Shown: positions 1 to 8,314 of the stretch, piece after piece | How positions within the stretch are numbered: the first letter of the stretch is position 1 | Layout of the letters: each line of letters starts with the position of its first letter | NCBI GenBank assembly: GCA_964345105.1 | Contig: CAYFPZ010000086.1 | Coordinates: 1 to 27,515, forward strand | Length of the DNA stretch: 27,515 nt | Origin: DG-33 sp964345105 | Lineage (GTDB): Archaea; Hadarchaeota; Hadarchaeia; Hadarchaeales; Hadarchaeaceae | Direction: 5' to 3' | Notes under the pieces: generated by a model | Databases searched by the model: none | What the model was told of the DNA's origin: nothing | The model's input: only the letters and a program-made list of their open reading frames with translations | Program-made: the position numbers and the translations under genes

Positions 1-1251
1 GCGATAAGCACGCTCGGAGCTTTTGCTGCGCTCGGTATCGCTTCCACCTTCTTGCTCGCAACGATATTTTTGCCGGCTATGCTACTGCTGCGTGACCGAA
101 GAGGAAAGAAAGTGAAAAGGAAGCTAGCAGCAAGACGTGGGAAGCGGGTCGACAAGTTATTATCAACAGCGGTGATTGGGGTTGAGCGTCACGGGAAATC
201 GATAGTGGCAGTAACGGTCCTTGTGACCGCGATATGCGCATTTTCTGCTTACGGTATTTCCACAACTATGTCTTTTGAGAGCTTCCTCCCTGCGGACGTT
301 CCCTCCATGGCTACGATGAGCGAGATAGAAGAGCAGTTCGGTGGGCAATCGGTAATCATCGTTTTAGCGAAAGGGGAGATTAAGAGTCCCCAAGGATTGC
401 AGGCGATGTTTGACCTAGAAAACTCAGTGCTCTCTAAAGGGGACAATTTAATTAGAGATTCAATGAGTTTGGCGACCATCGTCTATCAAATTGCAGGCGG
501 CATCCCACCATCAAAGGATGCGGTTGAGACGGTAATCAAGAACCTCGATTCAACTCAGCTGAAAAAACTCTTGAGTGATGATAAAGCAGCGATTTACTTT
601 TACGTGAACGCGAGAACTGACCGGGATATGGCGGAGGCCACTCGAATAATCAGGGACCACGTAAAAGAAAATATGGGTAATTCTTTGGACCTGAGCATCG
701 ATGGCGAACCGGCCGTGGGCGGAGAGCCGGTCATCATCAGTGATATCGTTGGTGGAATATCATCAAATATGATACGAACGACGATACTTGCCTTTTTGCT
801 TTGTCTGATAGTCTTGATTGTCGTCTTTCGCTCACCTATTTTAGGTGGCATAGCGCTGTTGCCGATGCTTTTAACAGTTGGCTGGGAGTTCGGCACGCTC
901 CGCGCGTTGGGTTGGTCGCTTGATGTGTTGACAATGGGTATATCAGCGTTGATCATAGGTATAGGAATCGATTATGCCATCCATGTCATTCATAGGTTCA
1001 GAGAGGAGCGCAGGCGACGCAAGCTTGAGCTCCAAAGAGCAATCCGAACTACCGTCATGAGAGTCGGCACCGCATTATTGGCTGCGGCTGCGACTACGAT
1101 TGGAGTCTTTGGTGTACTGGCACTCTCGGCTATGCCCGCTATTATGAAGTTCGGAACGCTGACAGCGATTGTGATTTTCTACGCGTTCGTTGCAGCTTTA
1201 GTGATTCTGCCGTCGGTCCTCGTCATCTATTCGCTCTGGAAACGGAAATAG
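1..1251 (+). CDS. RND/MMPL-superfamily exporter, C-terminal part (5' cut by window edge)
   Basis: The reading frame is open from base 1, so this is the distal part of a longer gene. It begins in the end of one membrane bundle (hydrophobic, then a basic stretch at about 90-140), continues with a helix at about 190-260, an extracytoplasmic domain (about 270-770), and a closing bundle of about five helices (774-1240). The pattern GIGIDYAIHVIHRF at about 955-1000 is the GxxxDY-type helix of the HAE3/MmpL branch of RND transporters, where the acidic residue relays protons. Members export lipids, hopanoids or amphiphiles; the substrate here is unknown. Ends on K-R-rich residues and converges on the thiolase gene. 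Base composition looks richer in GC than the array that follows, as expected for a core gene. Confidence 0.85.
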   Translation, partial: AISTLGAFAALGIASTFLLATIFLPAMLLLRDRRGKKVKRKLAARRGKRVDKLLSTAVIGVERHGKSIVAVTVLVTAICAFSAYGISTTMSFESFLPADVPSMATMSEIEEQFGGQSVIIVLAKGEIKSPQGLQAMFDLENSVLSKGDNLIRDSMSLATIVYQIAGGIPPSKDAVETVIKNLDSTQLKKLLSDDKAAIYFYVNARTDRDMAEATRIIRDHVKENMGNSLDLSIDGEPAVGGEPVIISDIVGGISSNMIRTTILAFLLCLIVLIVVFRSPILGGIALLPMLLTVGWEFGTLRALGWSLDVLTMGISALIIGIGIDYAIHVIHRFREERRRRKLELQRAIRTTVMRVGTALLAAAATTIGVFGVLALSAMPAIMKFGTLTAIVIFYAFVAALVILPSVLVIYSLWKRK

Positions 1252-1294
1252 TGGGGTGTTCGATGAATTCGGGTGTTGAAATCATTTATCCTCG

Positions 1295-2593
1295 TTAACT
1301 CCTTTCTAACACCATCGCCATCCCTTGGCCACCACCGATGCACATGGTCACTAGCCCCCTTCCCAAGTTCCTCCTTTTCATTTCGTGTATAATGGTCACC
1401 AAAAGTCTGGCCCCCGTGCAGCCAATCGGATGCCCTAACGAGATGCCACTTCCATGAAGGTTGGTTTTATCCAAACTAAGTCCTAATTCCCGCATGACAG
1501 CTATCGCTTGCGCTGCGAACGCCTCATTCAGTTCAATAACATCCAAATCTCCAATTTGCAATCCCACTTTATCTAGCGCCTTTTTCACCGCGGGGACAAC
1601 ACCCAATCCCATGTAAGCCGGATCTACGCCCCCTGATGCGTAGGATTTGATGGTTGCCCACGACTCAAGTTCCAGCTCCTCGGCTTTCGCCTTCGACATC
1701 AACACCACAGCGGCAGCCGCGTCGGTGATTCCAGATGAGTTCCCAGCCGTAACCGTTCCGTCTTTTTTAAACACGGGCGGGAGTTTGGCCATCAACTCCA
1801 AACTAGTCTCTCTGGGGTGCTCATCTGTGCTGAACGAAAGCGGTGGTCCCTTCCGCTGGGGAACCATCACGGGAACTATTTCCTGCTCAAAAATCCCTTC
1901 GGCTATCGCCTTCAGTGCCCGCTGATGGCTGAGGAGCCCAAGCTCATCCTGCTCCCTCCTCGAAATCTTATATTTCTCAGCAATGTTCTCGGCAGTCATC
2001 CCCATGTGATAACCATAGAATATTTCCCAGAGACCATCGTAAACCATGAGGTCGATCGCTTCGGCTAAAGCATTGCTACTTATTCTATATCCCCAGCGAG
2101 CTTTGGGCAAAACATAAGGGGCTTGGCTCATGTTCTCCATCCCACCCGCTACGATTATCTCGGCTTCACCGAGTCGTATCGCCTGCTCCCCCAGTGCAAT
2201 TGCCTTTAAACCTGACGCACAAATCTTGTTCACCGTGTAGGCGCTGGTTTCCTTTGGAAGGCCTGCATATATGGCCGATTGACGAGCAGTGTTCTGCCCC
2301 TGTCCCCCCTGTAGGACGTTTCCCATGATCACTTCATCGACTTGCACTTCCTTGAGCGATTCATCCCAATCGTAATACTCCTTCTCCAGATCGCTCATCC
2401 CGGCGTCAATGGTTTCCGGCGCATACTGCATTAATCTCTCGCTGGATACGGGTCTCAAACCCGCTCTTTTCAATGCTCCCTTGATAACCAAACTACCTAA
2501 TCTCACGACGGGTATGTCCTTTAATGAACCGCCAAAGTTTCCTATAGCCGTTCTGACGCCGCTGACAATTACCACTTCTTCAAAGCTTCGCAT
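1295..2593 (-). CDS. Acetyl-CoA C-acyltransferase (classical thiolase)
   Basis: 432 residues with all expected thiolase signatures: nucleophile Cys125 in VNKICASGLKAI, the NEAFAAQ motif at 355, the LGHPIGCTG histidine at about 388 and the C-terminal Cys418 in MCIGGGQG. It would condense or cleave acetoacetyl-CoA or a 3-ketoacyl-CoA in the cytoplasm. It is about 40 residues longer than the usual 390 because of an acidic insert at roughly residues 46-82 before VDEVIMGNV. The ATG has GGGAG just upstream as ribosome site. It stands alone, divergent from the UPF0261 gene at 2702 and convergent with the exporter. Unlike the thiolase-like gene at 23936-25186 its catalytic residues are complete, so it is the real thiolase of this window. 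Degradative versus biosynthetic direction cannot be told. Confidence 0.92.
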   Translation of the reverse strand: MRSFEEVVIVSGVRTAIGNFGGSLKDIPVVRLGSLVIKGALKRAGLRPVSSERLMQYAPETIDAGMSDLEKEYYDWDESLKEVQVDEVIMGNVLQGGQGQNTARQSAIYAGLPKETSAYTVNKICASGLKAIALGEQAIRLGEAEIIVAGGMENMSQAPYVLPKARWGYRISSNALAEAIDLMVYDGLWEIFYGYHMGMTAENIAEKYKISRREQDELGLLSHQRALKAIAEGIFEQEIVPVMVPQRKGPPLSFSTDEHPRETSLELMAKLPPVFKKDGTVTAGNSSGITDAAAAVVLMSKAKAEELELESWATIKSYASGGVDPAYMGLGVVPAVKKALDKVGLQIGDLDVIELNEAFAAQAIAVMRELGLSLDKTNLHGSGISLGHPIGCTGARLLVTIIHEMKRRNLGRGLVTMCIGGGQGMAMVLERS

Positions 2594-2656
2594 ATACTCC
2601 CTGTGATAAGTTATTGATTAAAAATGCACTATTATCAATAAAAATCTTCGCCACTT

Positions 2657-2700
2657 CCTTAAAATTAAGGGAATTTTTATAAAAAATCCATAATATTTTT
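2657..2700 (+). promoter_or_regulatory. Promoter of UPF0261 copy 1 with small inverted repeat
   Basis: TATA-like TTTTTATAAAA at 2674-2684 lies 28 nt before the ATG at 2702 and 52 before the ATG at 2726. Directly in front of it sits CCTTAA-AA-TTAAGG (2657-2670), an inverted repeat with 6-bp arms where an operator or BRE-flanking element could be. Confidence 0.5.
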
Positions 2701-2701
2701 A

Positions 2702-3949
2702 ATGTTATTAAATACAAGTAATTTGATGCCAAAAAATATTGTTTTAATCATTTCACTAGATACTAAAGGCCCTGAAGCTGAATATCTCAAGAGTTCTATT
2801 GAGGCTCAACAAAATAATGTTACAATAATTGACACCAGTTCTTTGCGCGAACCTCAGCTCAAAGGCCAAATCTCTAGCGACGAAATTGCAAGGGCTGCAG
2901 GTTTTTACTCAGGCATACACGGTTTAGCGAAACTAGGTAGGGGAAGGGCTTCAGAGATTATGGCAAATGGAGTTACTAAAATCGTGCAAAAACTTTACAA
3001 TGATGGAAAACTTGATGGGATAATCTCTATTGGCGGTGCAATGGGCACTTTTGTTGGCACAGCAGCTATGCGGGCCCTCCCAATTGGTGTGCCGAAGATT
3101 ATGGTTTCATCTATGGCTTCTGGAGATACGAAACAATATGTTGGATCTAAAGACATAATTATGTTCAATTCGGTAACAGACATAGTGGGCGGACTAAATA
3201 GAGTTAACAGAAGAATTTTAGCAAATGCTGCCAAGGCCATTTCAGCTATGGCATTTGTTGATATCCAATACGATGTTCAGAGGCCGCTTGTTGGTGTAAC
3301 TTCTTTCGGTATTTTGCAGGATCAGATTATCCGAATCAAAAATGCATTGGAAAAGGAGGGCTATGAGTTTGCCGCTTTTCACGGTTACTGGGGGAGAACG
3401 TCTTTAGATGAACTCGTTGAAAGTGGTGTAATCAATGGAGGAGTCATAGATGTGGCTATTAGCGGTCTTTATGAATTACTTGGAGTTGATGAAACCATTA
3501 TTGGATCGGGGGGATTAGAAGCGGCTGGTAAAATGGGTTTACCCCACATCATAGTGCCGGGCGGAGCAGATTTGTTTTCCGCTCCTATACCGATACCACC
3601 TAAATTTAAGAAACGTAAATATCACTTCCACAACCCATCTGTTCTTTTAGTTAGGGCCACAGCAGATGAACTTATACCACTGGCGAAATTTATGTGTGAA
3701 AAAATCAATAAATCTGAAGGACCTACAGCTGTAATTATCCCGCTTAAAGGATTTTCTATTTATGGAAAAGAAGGTGGACCACTTTTTGATTCTGAAGCAG
3801 ATGCGACTTTCATATCAAAACTTAAGAGTGGGCTAAAATCAAATATCCGATATTTAGAAGTTGATATGCATATTAATGACCCGGAGCTCGCACACATTAT
3901 AATGGAAGTTTTTTTCGAAATAGCTCAGAAAGAGCGTCAAAGTGATTAA
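2702..3949 (+). CDS. UPF0261 / Tm-1-like ATP-binding domain protein, copy 1 (divergent)
   Basis: 415 residues. The N-terminal half carries the family landmarks SLDTKGPEAEYL, IISIGGAMGTFVGT and LPIGVPKIMVSSMASGD; the C-terminal half has PPKFKKRKYHFHNPS and the terminal HINDPELA block. The plant Tm-1 protein shares this fold and binds ATP, but the biochemical role of the prokaryotic family is unknown. Compared with the copy at 5169 it has lost the HAVGSGG loop (here HGYWGRT) and the SGPDRLEAAG segment (here IIGSGGLEAAG), so it may bind another ligand. Start is uncertain: ATG 2702 is 28 nt from the TATA box (leaderless), while ATG 2726 (MPKNIVL) matches the N-terminus of its relatives better. 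It is a single-gene unit, convergent with the LLM gene that follows. Confidence 0.85.
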   Translation: MLLNTSNLMPKNIVLIISLDTKGPEAEYLKSSIEAQQNNVTIIDTSSLREPQLKGQISSDEIARAAGFYSGIHGLAKLGRGRASEIMANGVTKIVQKLYNDGKLDGIISIGGAMGTFVGTAAMRALPIGVPKIMVSSMASGDTKQYVGSKDIIMFNSVTDIVGGLNRVNRRILANAAKAISAMAFVDIQYDVQRPLVGVTSFGILQDQIIRIKNALEKEGYEFAAFHGYWGRTSLDELVESGVINGGVIDVAISGLYELLGVDETIIGSGGLEAAGKMGLPHIIVPGGADLFSAPIPIPPKFKKRKYHFHNPSVLLVRATADELIPLAKFMCEKINKSEGPTAVIIPLKGFSIYGKEGGPLFDSEADATFISKLKSGLKSNIRYLEVDMHINDPELAHIIMEVFFEIAQKERQSD

Positions 3950-4001
3950 TTAAAAACCGATAGTTAGAAGGATTCTTTAATAAGTACTAATTTTTCGAAA
4001 A

Positions 4002-4964
4002 TTACATTGATGGGATTATTTCTTTTTCAACTCTTTCCCACTGGGTCTTCAGATCAGTTGTCATAATCCATAGTACCACCAAATCAGCGCCTAGTTTATA
4101 GAGCTCCTTTATTTTTTCAATTATTCCCTCGGCAGGCCCCCAAACACCCGATTTTATTTGATATTCCGCAGGCCCGCCACCGCCAACACGTCCCTTCCTA
4201 ACACCAATAAAGTGATTCATCGCGTCCTCAATAGCCTTTTCGCGGTTAGGATTAATATTCGCATGAACTCTTAGGTTAACTCCAATAGTTTCCGGATCTC
4301 TTCCAAATTGCTTGCAATATTCCTTTAATTTTTCTATACGTTCCTTTATTGAGTATTCTACTGCTCTTTTGGATCCCCAAAATGGCCAAGTAAGTCCGCC
4401 CCAAGCATCGCCGTATTTTGCAGCTCTTCTTAGGGCAGTATTGGAGCTCCCTCCTACCCATATCGGGGGATGAGGTTCTTGAATCGGTTTAAGGCAAACA
4501 ACATCCTCAAGGGTGAAAAACTTTCCATGGTAAGTGACGGTTGGTTCTGTCCACAGTTTTTTAACTATCTCAATAGTTTCATCAAATCGTTCCCATCTTT
4601 CATGCCATGGTACTCCCAAGGTTTCGTGCTCTTTTGGCCTCCATCCAGTTCCGACTCCACAAATAAATCGACCTTCAGAAATAAGGTCTAGTGTCGCAGC
4701 CCTTGATGCAATAATTATAGGATGATACAAAGGTATTTGCCAAACATCGGTCCCTATCTTGACATTTCGCGTTCGCGCAGCGATAGCTGATATGTAAGCG
4801 AATGTCTCGACGCCAGCCATTCCCCTTGACACCATATTTGGAAAAGCAAAGTAATACAAACCAACTTCATCAGCCCTTTCTGCTATTTCATAGTAATTTT
4901 TTAAGTGATGTGGCCTGGCGTTTAATTCTTTCACGTTAAATGCAATACCAAGTTTTTGTGCCAT
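4002..4964 (-). CDS. LLM-class F420-dependent oxidoreductase, type C copy 1
   Basis: 320 residues of the luciferase-like (beta/alpha)8 barrel family, in which archaeal members move hydride between cofactor F420 and a substrate. Typical blocks are visible: the N-terminal strand LGIAFNVKE, AERADEVGLYYFAFPN, ISEGRFICGVGTGWRPKE, KLWTEPTVTYHGKFFTLEDV and PHPPIWVGGSS. An upstream ATG at 4988 is in frame, but the sister gene at 12724-13686 has ATA there and a TATA box occupies that spot, so ATG 4964 is the likely start, giving 320 residues in both. Divergent from the fossil at 5055. The substrate is unknown. Confidence 0.9.
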   Translation of the reverse strand: MAQKLGIAFNVKELNARPHHLKNYYEIAERADEVGLYYFAFPNMVSRGMAGVETFAYISAIAARTRNVKIGTDVWQIPLYHPIIIASRAATLDLISEGRFICGVGTGWRPKEHETLGVPWHERWERFDETIEIVKKLWTEPTVTYHGKFFTLEDVVCLKPIQEPHPPIWVGGSSNTALRRAAKYGDAWGGLTWPFWGSKRAVEYSIKERIEKLKEYCKQFGRDPETIGVNLRVHANINPNREKAIEDAMNHFIGVRKGRVGGGGPAEYQIKSGVWGPAEGIIEKIKELYKLGADLVVLWIMTTDLKTQWERVEKEIIPSM

Positions 4965-4985
4965 AATTTTAGTTTTAATTTGTGC

Positions 4986-4996
4986 CATATAAATTT
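4986..4996 (-). promoter_or_regulatory. TATA box of type C LLM copy 1
   Basis: Minus-strand AAATTTATATG; TTTATA begins 29 nt before the ATG at 4964, the same distance as in the sister gene (13715 to 13686). This implies a leaderless transcript and rules against the longer start. Confidence 0.65.
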
Positions 4997-5017
4997 TTTA
5001 GCGAGCGGGATTATGCT

Positions 5018-5034
5018 ACGGAAACTTTAAGTAA
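5018..5034 (+). promoter_or_regulatory. Promoter of the LLM fossil / UPF0261-HAD operon
   Basis: ACGGAAACTTTAAGTAA; TTTAAG starts 29 nt before ATG 5055. It has the same layout as the intact LLM promoters at 7260, 13751 and 19641 (GAAA-CTTTAAATA, then T-rich, then ATTTAAATTxATG). It probably now drives the genes at 5169 and 6398. Confidence 0.6.
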
Positions 5035-5054
5035 GCTTTTTCTGATTTAAATTG

Positions 5055-5129
5055 ATGTCAGAAAAAAAGCTAGTTTACAACATTCTGGTAAAAGCCGAAG
5101 AAGTAAACGTTGAAGTTAAAAATAAATAA
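5055..5129 (+). pseudogene. 5' fossil of a type B LLM gene (24-codon remnant)
   Basis: ATG then 23 further codons and TAA. The peptide starts MSEKKLVYNILVKAEEVNVE, against MTEKKLGYNIRVKAEKVNVD in the intact gene at 8315. Just past the stop, AAAAAGCTAATACG may match the codons for AKKAD, suggesting an internal deletion that made the stop. The rest of the barrel is gone. The fossil keeps its promoter and start codon, so it may still be translated as a leader peptide 39 nt before the UPF0261 start. Confidence 0.8.
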
Positions 5130-5168
5130 AAAGCTAATACGTATGAGAGTTAAAAAAAAGGTGAGATT

Positions 5169-6401
5169 ATGACTGCTAATAAAAAAAACATTCTCCTGAT
5201 TGCCACGCTCGACACTAAAGGCGCTGAAGCAGAATATGTCAAGAAAATCATCGAGAGAATGGGACACAACGTCATTATAGGCGATGACGGCGTGCTAGAT
5301 GAACCTCAACTGAAAGCCGATATATCTCGACATGAAATTGCACGTGCCGCAGGTTCAAGTATAAGTACTCTAGCATCGCAGAGAGACGAAGGTAAAGCCT
5401 CAGAAGTTATGGCAAAGGGACTTTCAAAAATTGCGAAGGATTTATATGAGGATGGAAAAATCGGTGGTGTTATCTCCATCGGAGGTTCGTTCGGGACGAC
5501 TACTGCCTCAACGGTCCTGAAGGCCCTTCCAGTCGGGTTTCCAAAGGTTATGGTTTCAACGATGGCTTCTAGAGATGTGAGGCCATACGTAGGGACTAAA
5601 GATATTACCATGATTTATTCAGTTACAGATATCTTCGGACTAAATAGAATTAGCAAGAAAATTTTGGCAAACGCTGCGGCCGCTGTTGCAGGCATGGCTA
5701 GTTTTGATATTCCCGAAGCTGCTAAGATACCGCTGGTCGGAATATCGCTGACAGGAGAGCAATTCATCGCCGCTAAGATGATCAAAAAAATCCTAGAAAG
5801 TAAGGGTTATGAAGTGGTTAATTTCCACGCTGTAGGCAGCGGCGGCAAAGGTTTGGAAGAGCTAGTAAAAAGTGGCGAAATCAATGGGGGTGTTATTGAC
5901 TTAGCCGTCCAAGAAGTTTATAGCAATTTATTTGACCCTGGAGGAATGTTTGACTCCGGCCCAGATAGGCTAGAAGCCGCGGGCGAGATTGGAATACCAC
6001 ATGTTATCGCGCCAGGATGTGCCGATTTTATCTCTTTTCCGGCTGGCCAGATACCACCAAAGTTTAAGGGACATAAGGCACATATGCACAACCCCTCGCT
6101 TTTCGTGGTAAAAACTGAAAGGAACGAAGCTTTAAAATTAGCGGAGACGATAAGTGAAAAAATTAATAAAGGGAAAGGACCTAGGGCCGTGGTCATCCCA
6201 ACCGAAGGTTTTTCAAGATATGATAAAGTAGATTCTCCAGCCGGGTTTTATGATCCCAAAACTAGAAAAGAATTCGTGGCTGAACTCAAGAAAAGGTTAG
6301 ATCCAAGTGTCCGTTATGTAGAGGTTAAGGCCCATATAAATGATCCCGAATTTGCAGACGCCCTCGCGAAAGTTTTTCTAGAACTTGGGGGAACCAAATG
6401 A
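5169..6401 (+). CDS. UPF0261 / Tm-1-like ATP-binding domain protein, copy 2
   Basis: 410 residues. Family blocks in order: IATLDTKGAEAEYV near the N-terminus, VISIGGSFGTTTAST, LPVGFPKVMVSTMASRDV, NFHAVGSGGKGLEELV, FDSGPDRLEAAGEIGIPHVI, HMHNPSLFVV and HINDPEFADAL. All family loops seen in the long copy at 22058 are retained, so this looks like the competent version. A GGTGAG ribosome site sits at 5160-5165, so it is expressed as a downstream gene after the fossil leader. Its stop overlaps the ATG of the HAD gene (ATGA), and its last codons hold the HAD ribosome site (GGGGGA). The tight coupling suggests that UPF0261 and HAD act in one step or complex. Biochemical role unknown. Confidence 0.9.
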   Translation: MTANKKNILLIATLDTKGAEAEYVKKIIERMGHNVIIGDDGVLDEPQLKADISRHEIARAAGSSISTLASQRDEGKASEVMAKGLSKIAKDLYEDGKIGGVISIGGSFGTTTASTVLKALPVGFPKVMVSTMASRDVRPYVGTKDITMIYSVTDIFGLNRISKKILANAAAAVAGMASFDIPEAAKIPLVGISLTGEQFIAAKMIKKILESKGYEVVNFHAVGSGGKGLEELVKSGEINGGVIDLAVQEVYSNLFDPGGMFDSGPDRLEAAGEIGIPHVIAPGCADFISFPAGQIPPKFKGHKAHMHNPSLFVVKTERNEALKLAETISEKINKGKGPRAVVIPTEGFSRYDKVDSPAGFYDPKTRKEFVAELKKRLDPSVRYVEVKAHINDPEFADALAKVFLELGGTK

Positions 6402-7180
6402 GTATCTCAATTCGTTGGTGTGGGTTTGACATGGGAGGAACAATAATGGATCCAACCAAAAATTATCAGGGTTGGGTGGAGACGATAAATGAAATTTATA
6501 CTAAACTGGGAAAACCGGAAGTCATCAATGAGAAATTAGCGCGTTTCGATGAATTAATAGCAGAACATGAATATGATGAGCGGTTGATGGATGGTATAGG
6601 GCACGAAATAGAGTTTTGGAAAAGACATTACCGCCTTAAACGTCTTCAAGAGACAGACATGCAAAAATTTTTTTCTTATATTCTCGACAACAATCGAGAG
6701 GCTATCGAGCTTTTTCGTAGGAGAAATTTTAGGTTTTTAAAACCTGCGGATGGGATTAAAGAATGTCTCACATATTTAAAAAACAAGGAGATAAGCGTCA
6801 ATATAGTCTCAGACGTGGGGAGCGAAGGAATGCTAAAGGGTTATCCACATCTTTTAAGCCTCTTTGACTTAACCACTTATTTTTCTGAGATAATAACCAA
6901 TTACGGCAAAATTAAAAGCAATGGAGATATGGATTTGAGCTACAAGGGTATGGAAAAAGTTGATGGAACTATTTACAAAAAATTATCGCAAGATTTACGC
7001 AATATCGGGGTTCAGCCCTCTCAAGCGTTGATAATCGGTGACCGCCCGGTAGAAGATGTGGATAAAGCGAAGGAAAATGGATTCAAGGCTATTCAATTTA
7101 CGGGAATTATGAAAAGAAGGATATCTAAAGTTGCCGACTACGTGATATCAGACCTAAAGGAATTGAAAAAAATCTTATGA
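6398..7180 (+). CDS. HAD-superfamily protein, copy 1, with altered motif I
   Basis: 260 residues. HAD motifs: nucleophile Asp11 in GFDMGGT, Ser138 in IVSDVGSE (motif II), Lys187 in KVDGTIYKK (motif III) and GDRPVED with Asp215 (motif IV). An all-helical cap of about 100 residues lies between motifs I and II. The second Asp of the normal DxD pair is Gly13; all three copies in this window share this. In HAD phosphatases that Asp is the general acid/base, so plain phosphatase activity is doubtful; phosphonatase-like chemistry, slow hydrolysis or a binding role are open. Coupled by 4-nt overlap to UPF0261. Confidence 0.88.
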   Translation: MSISIRWCGFDMGGTIMDPTKNYQGWVETINEIYTKLGKPEVINEKLARFDELIAEHEYDERLMDGIGHEIEFWKRHYRLKRLQETDMQKFFSYILDNNREAIELFRRRNFRFLKPADGIKECLTYLKNKEISVNIVSDVGSEGMLKGYPHLLSLFDLTTYFSEIITNYGKIKSNGDMDLSYKGMEKVDGTIYKKLSQDLRNIGVQPSQALIIGDRPVEDVDKAKENGFKAIQFTGIMKRRISKVADYVISDLKELKKIL

Positions 7181-7183
7181 GCG

Positions 7184-7268
7184 ACAAGCTTTACACTCAT
7201 ATTAAATTTGTTTTAAAGTTTGTTTCGAATTTATGTGCAAAATCCATAAAAAAGAAAACTTTAAATAT
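7184..7268 (+). promoter_or_regulatory. Promoter region of the type A/B LLM operon with conserved upstream element
   Basis: TATA TTTAAATA at 7260-7267, 30 nt before ATG 7290, preceded by GAAAAC. Upstream is ATGTGCAAAATCCATAAAA (7233-7251), matched at 18 of 19 bases at 13725-13743. A further upstream stretch (7184-7240, ACAAGCTTT...AATTTATGTGC) recurs at 11495-11550 and partly at 19530-19562. Confidence 0.65.
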
Positions 7269-7289
7269 TCTTTTTTCCTATCCAAACTG

Positions 7290-8312
7290 ATGTCAGAAAA
7301 AAAGCTAGGTTACAATATTCGCGTAAAAGCCGAAAAAGTAAATCATGAAGTTTTTAAAGAGTACATGGAGATGGCTAAAAGAGCTGATAATTCCGGTCTT
7401 TACTACTTGGGTATTCCGGAATTCTTTGCGAGATTTGATTCAAGAAGGCTCCATTCAATACCTTACATGGCCGCTATTGCCACCGTAACGGAGCATGTAA
7501 AATTTGGTCCTAACGTCATGGAAGTGCCCCTTCTCCATCCCATACACGTCGCCGATACTACTGCAACTTTGGACATCATGTCCAACGGACGTTATATCCT
7601 AGGGGTAGGACTAGGGTTTTGGCCATCTGAATACGAAAATTTTGGCATTCCTTGGAAAGAGCGGGGAAGGAGACTTGATGAAGCCCTTGATATAATGAAT
7701 AAGTTGTGGACAGAGCCCGCGATCTATGATTACAGAGGAAAATTCTTTACACTCAAAAATGTTTGCAGTCCCCCATGTATTCAGAAACCTCATCCTCCAA
7801 TATGGGTTGGGGGGTGTTCCGATGCCGCCCTCAGGAGGACAGCGCAATATTGCAATGAGTGGGCACCATCTTGGTGGTTCCCGGGGTTGTCAGAGGAAAC
7901 TCCAAAAGTGGTAGGGGTAAAAGAACCATTTACTTGGAAAGCGGGCCTAGAGAAATTAAAAGAATACTGCAAGAAATTTGGAAGGGAACTCGTGCTTGGG
8001 CGACCACCCAAGTGGCCGAAAGAAGTCGGATTTAATATATCGGGATTCAACGTTAACATCAACCCAGACAGGGAAAAAGCCATAGAAGAGGCGCGGCACT
8101 TCTGGGTGGATGTTAGGCAGGGACGTACTCAAGGAGCCGGTTCATTCGATATGAAAATGAAACAAGCAGCCGTTGGAAATGCAGAGGATGTAATCGAGAA
8201 GCTTAATGAGGTTTACAAGACCGGAGCCTACTGTGTAGTGATTTATCCTATGGGTACGGATTCGAAGACCCAATGGGATAGAATAGAGAAGGAAGTGCTT
8301 CCGAGTTTGTGA
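7290..8312 (+). CDS. LLM-class F420-dependent oxidoreductase, type A copy 1
   Basis: 340 residues, (beta/alpha)8 LLM fold. Type A marks are FFARFDSRRLHS, HPIHVADTTATLDIMSNGR and GLGFWPSEYENFGIPW, with a FNISGFNVNINPDREKA segment. Close relative of the gene at 19671. An in-frame ATG at 7233 would add 19 residues, but it lies upstream of the TATA box and the relatives begin at MSEKKL/MTEKKL, so 7290 is chosen. It shares its end with the start region of the type B gene (2-nt gap), so A and B may form a heteromer or act in sequence. The conserved Cys-Ser-Pro-Pro-Cys (NVCSPPC) after the FFTL strand is found in A and B types. Substrate unknown. Confidence 0.9.
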   Translation: MSEKKLGYNIRVKAEKVNHEVFKEYMEMAKRADNSGLYYLGIPEFFARFDSRRLHSIPYMAAIATVTEHVKFGPNVMEVPLLHPIHVADTTATLDIMSNGRYILGVGLGFWPSEYENFGIPWKERGRRLDEALDIMNKLWTEPAIYDYRGKFFTLKNVCSPPCIQKPHPPIWVGGCSDAALRRTAQYCNEWAPSWWFPGLSEETPKVVGVKEPFTWKAGLEKLKEYCKKFGRELVLGRPPKWPKEVGFNISGFNVNINPDREKAIEEARHFWVDVRQGRTQGAGSFDMKMKQAAVGNAEDVIEKLNEVYKTGAYCVVIYPMGTDSKTQWDRIEKEVLPSL

Positions 8313-8314
8313 GT

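Larger units (their letters stand above)
3964..5129. repeat. Duplicated block, copy 1: type C LLM plus divergent type B LLM (truncated here)
   Basis: This segment recurs at 12685-13860. Similarity begins outside the genes at TTAGAAGGATTCTTTAATAA (3964 and 12685), runs through the minus-strand type C LLM gene, its promoter and the divergent promoter, and enters the 5' end of a plus-strand type B LLM. The plus gene survives in the other copy and is a fossil here. Confidence 0.8.

Noticed and set aside
4965..4988. Upstream start for LLM type C copy 1
   Set aside because: The codon overlaps the TATA box and is ATA in the sister gene; the downstream ATG gives equal lengths of 320 residues in both.
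7233..7289. Upstream in-frame start adding 19 residues to LLM type A copy 1
   Set aside because: The ATG lies in front of the TATA box within the conserved upstream element, and all relatives start at M(S/T)EKKL.
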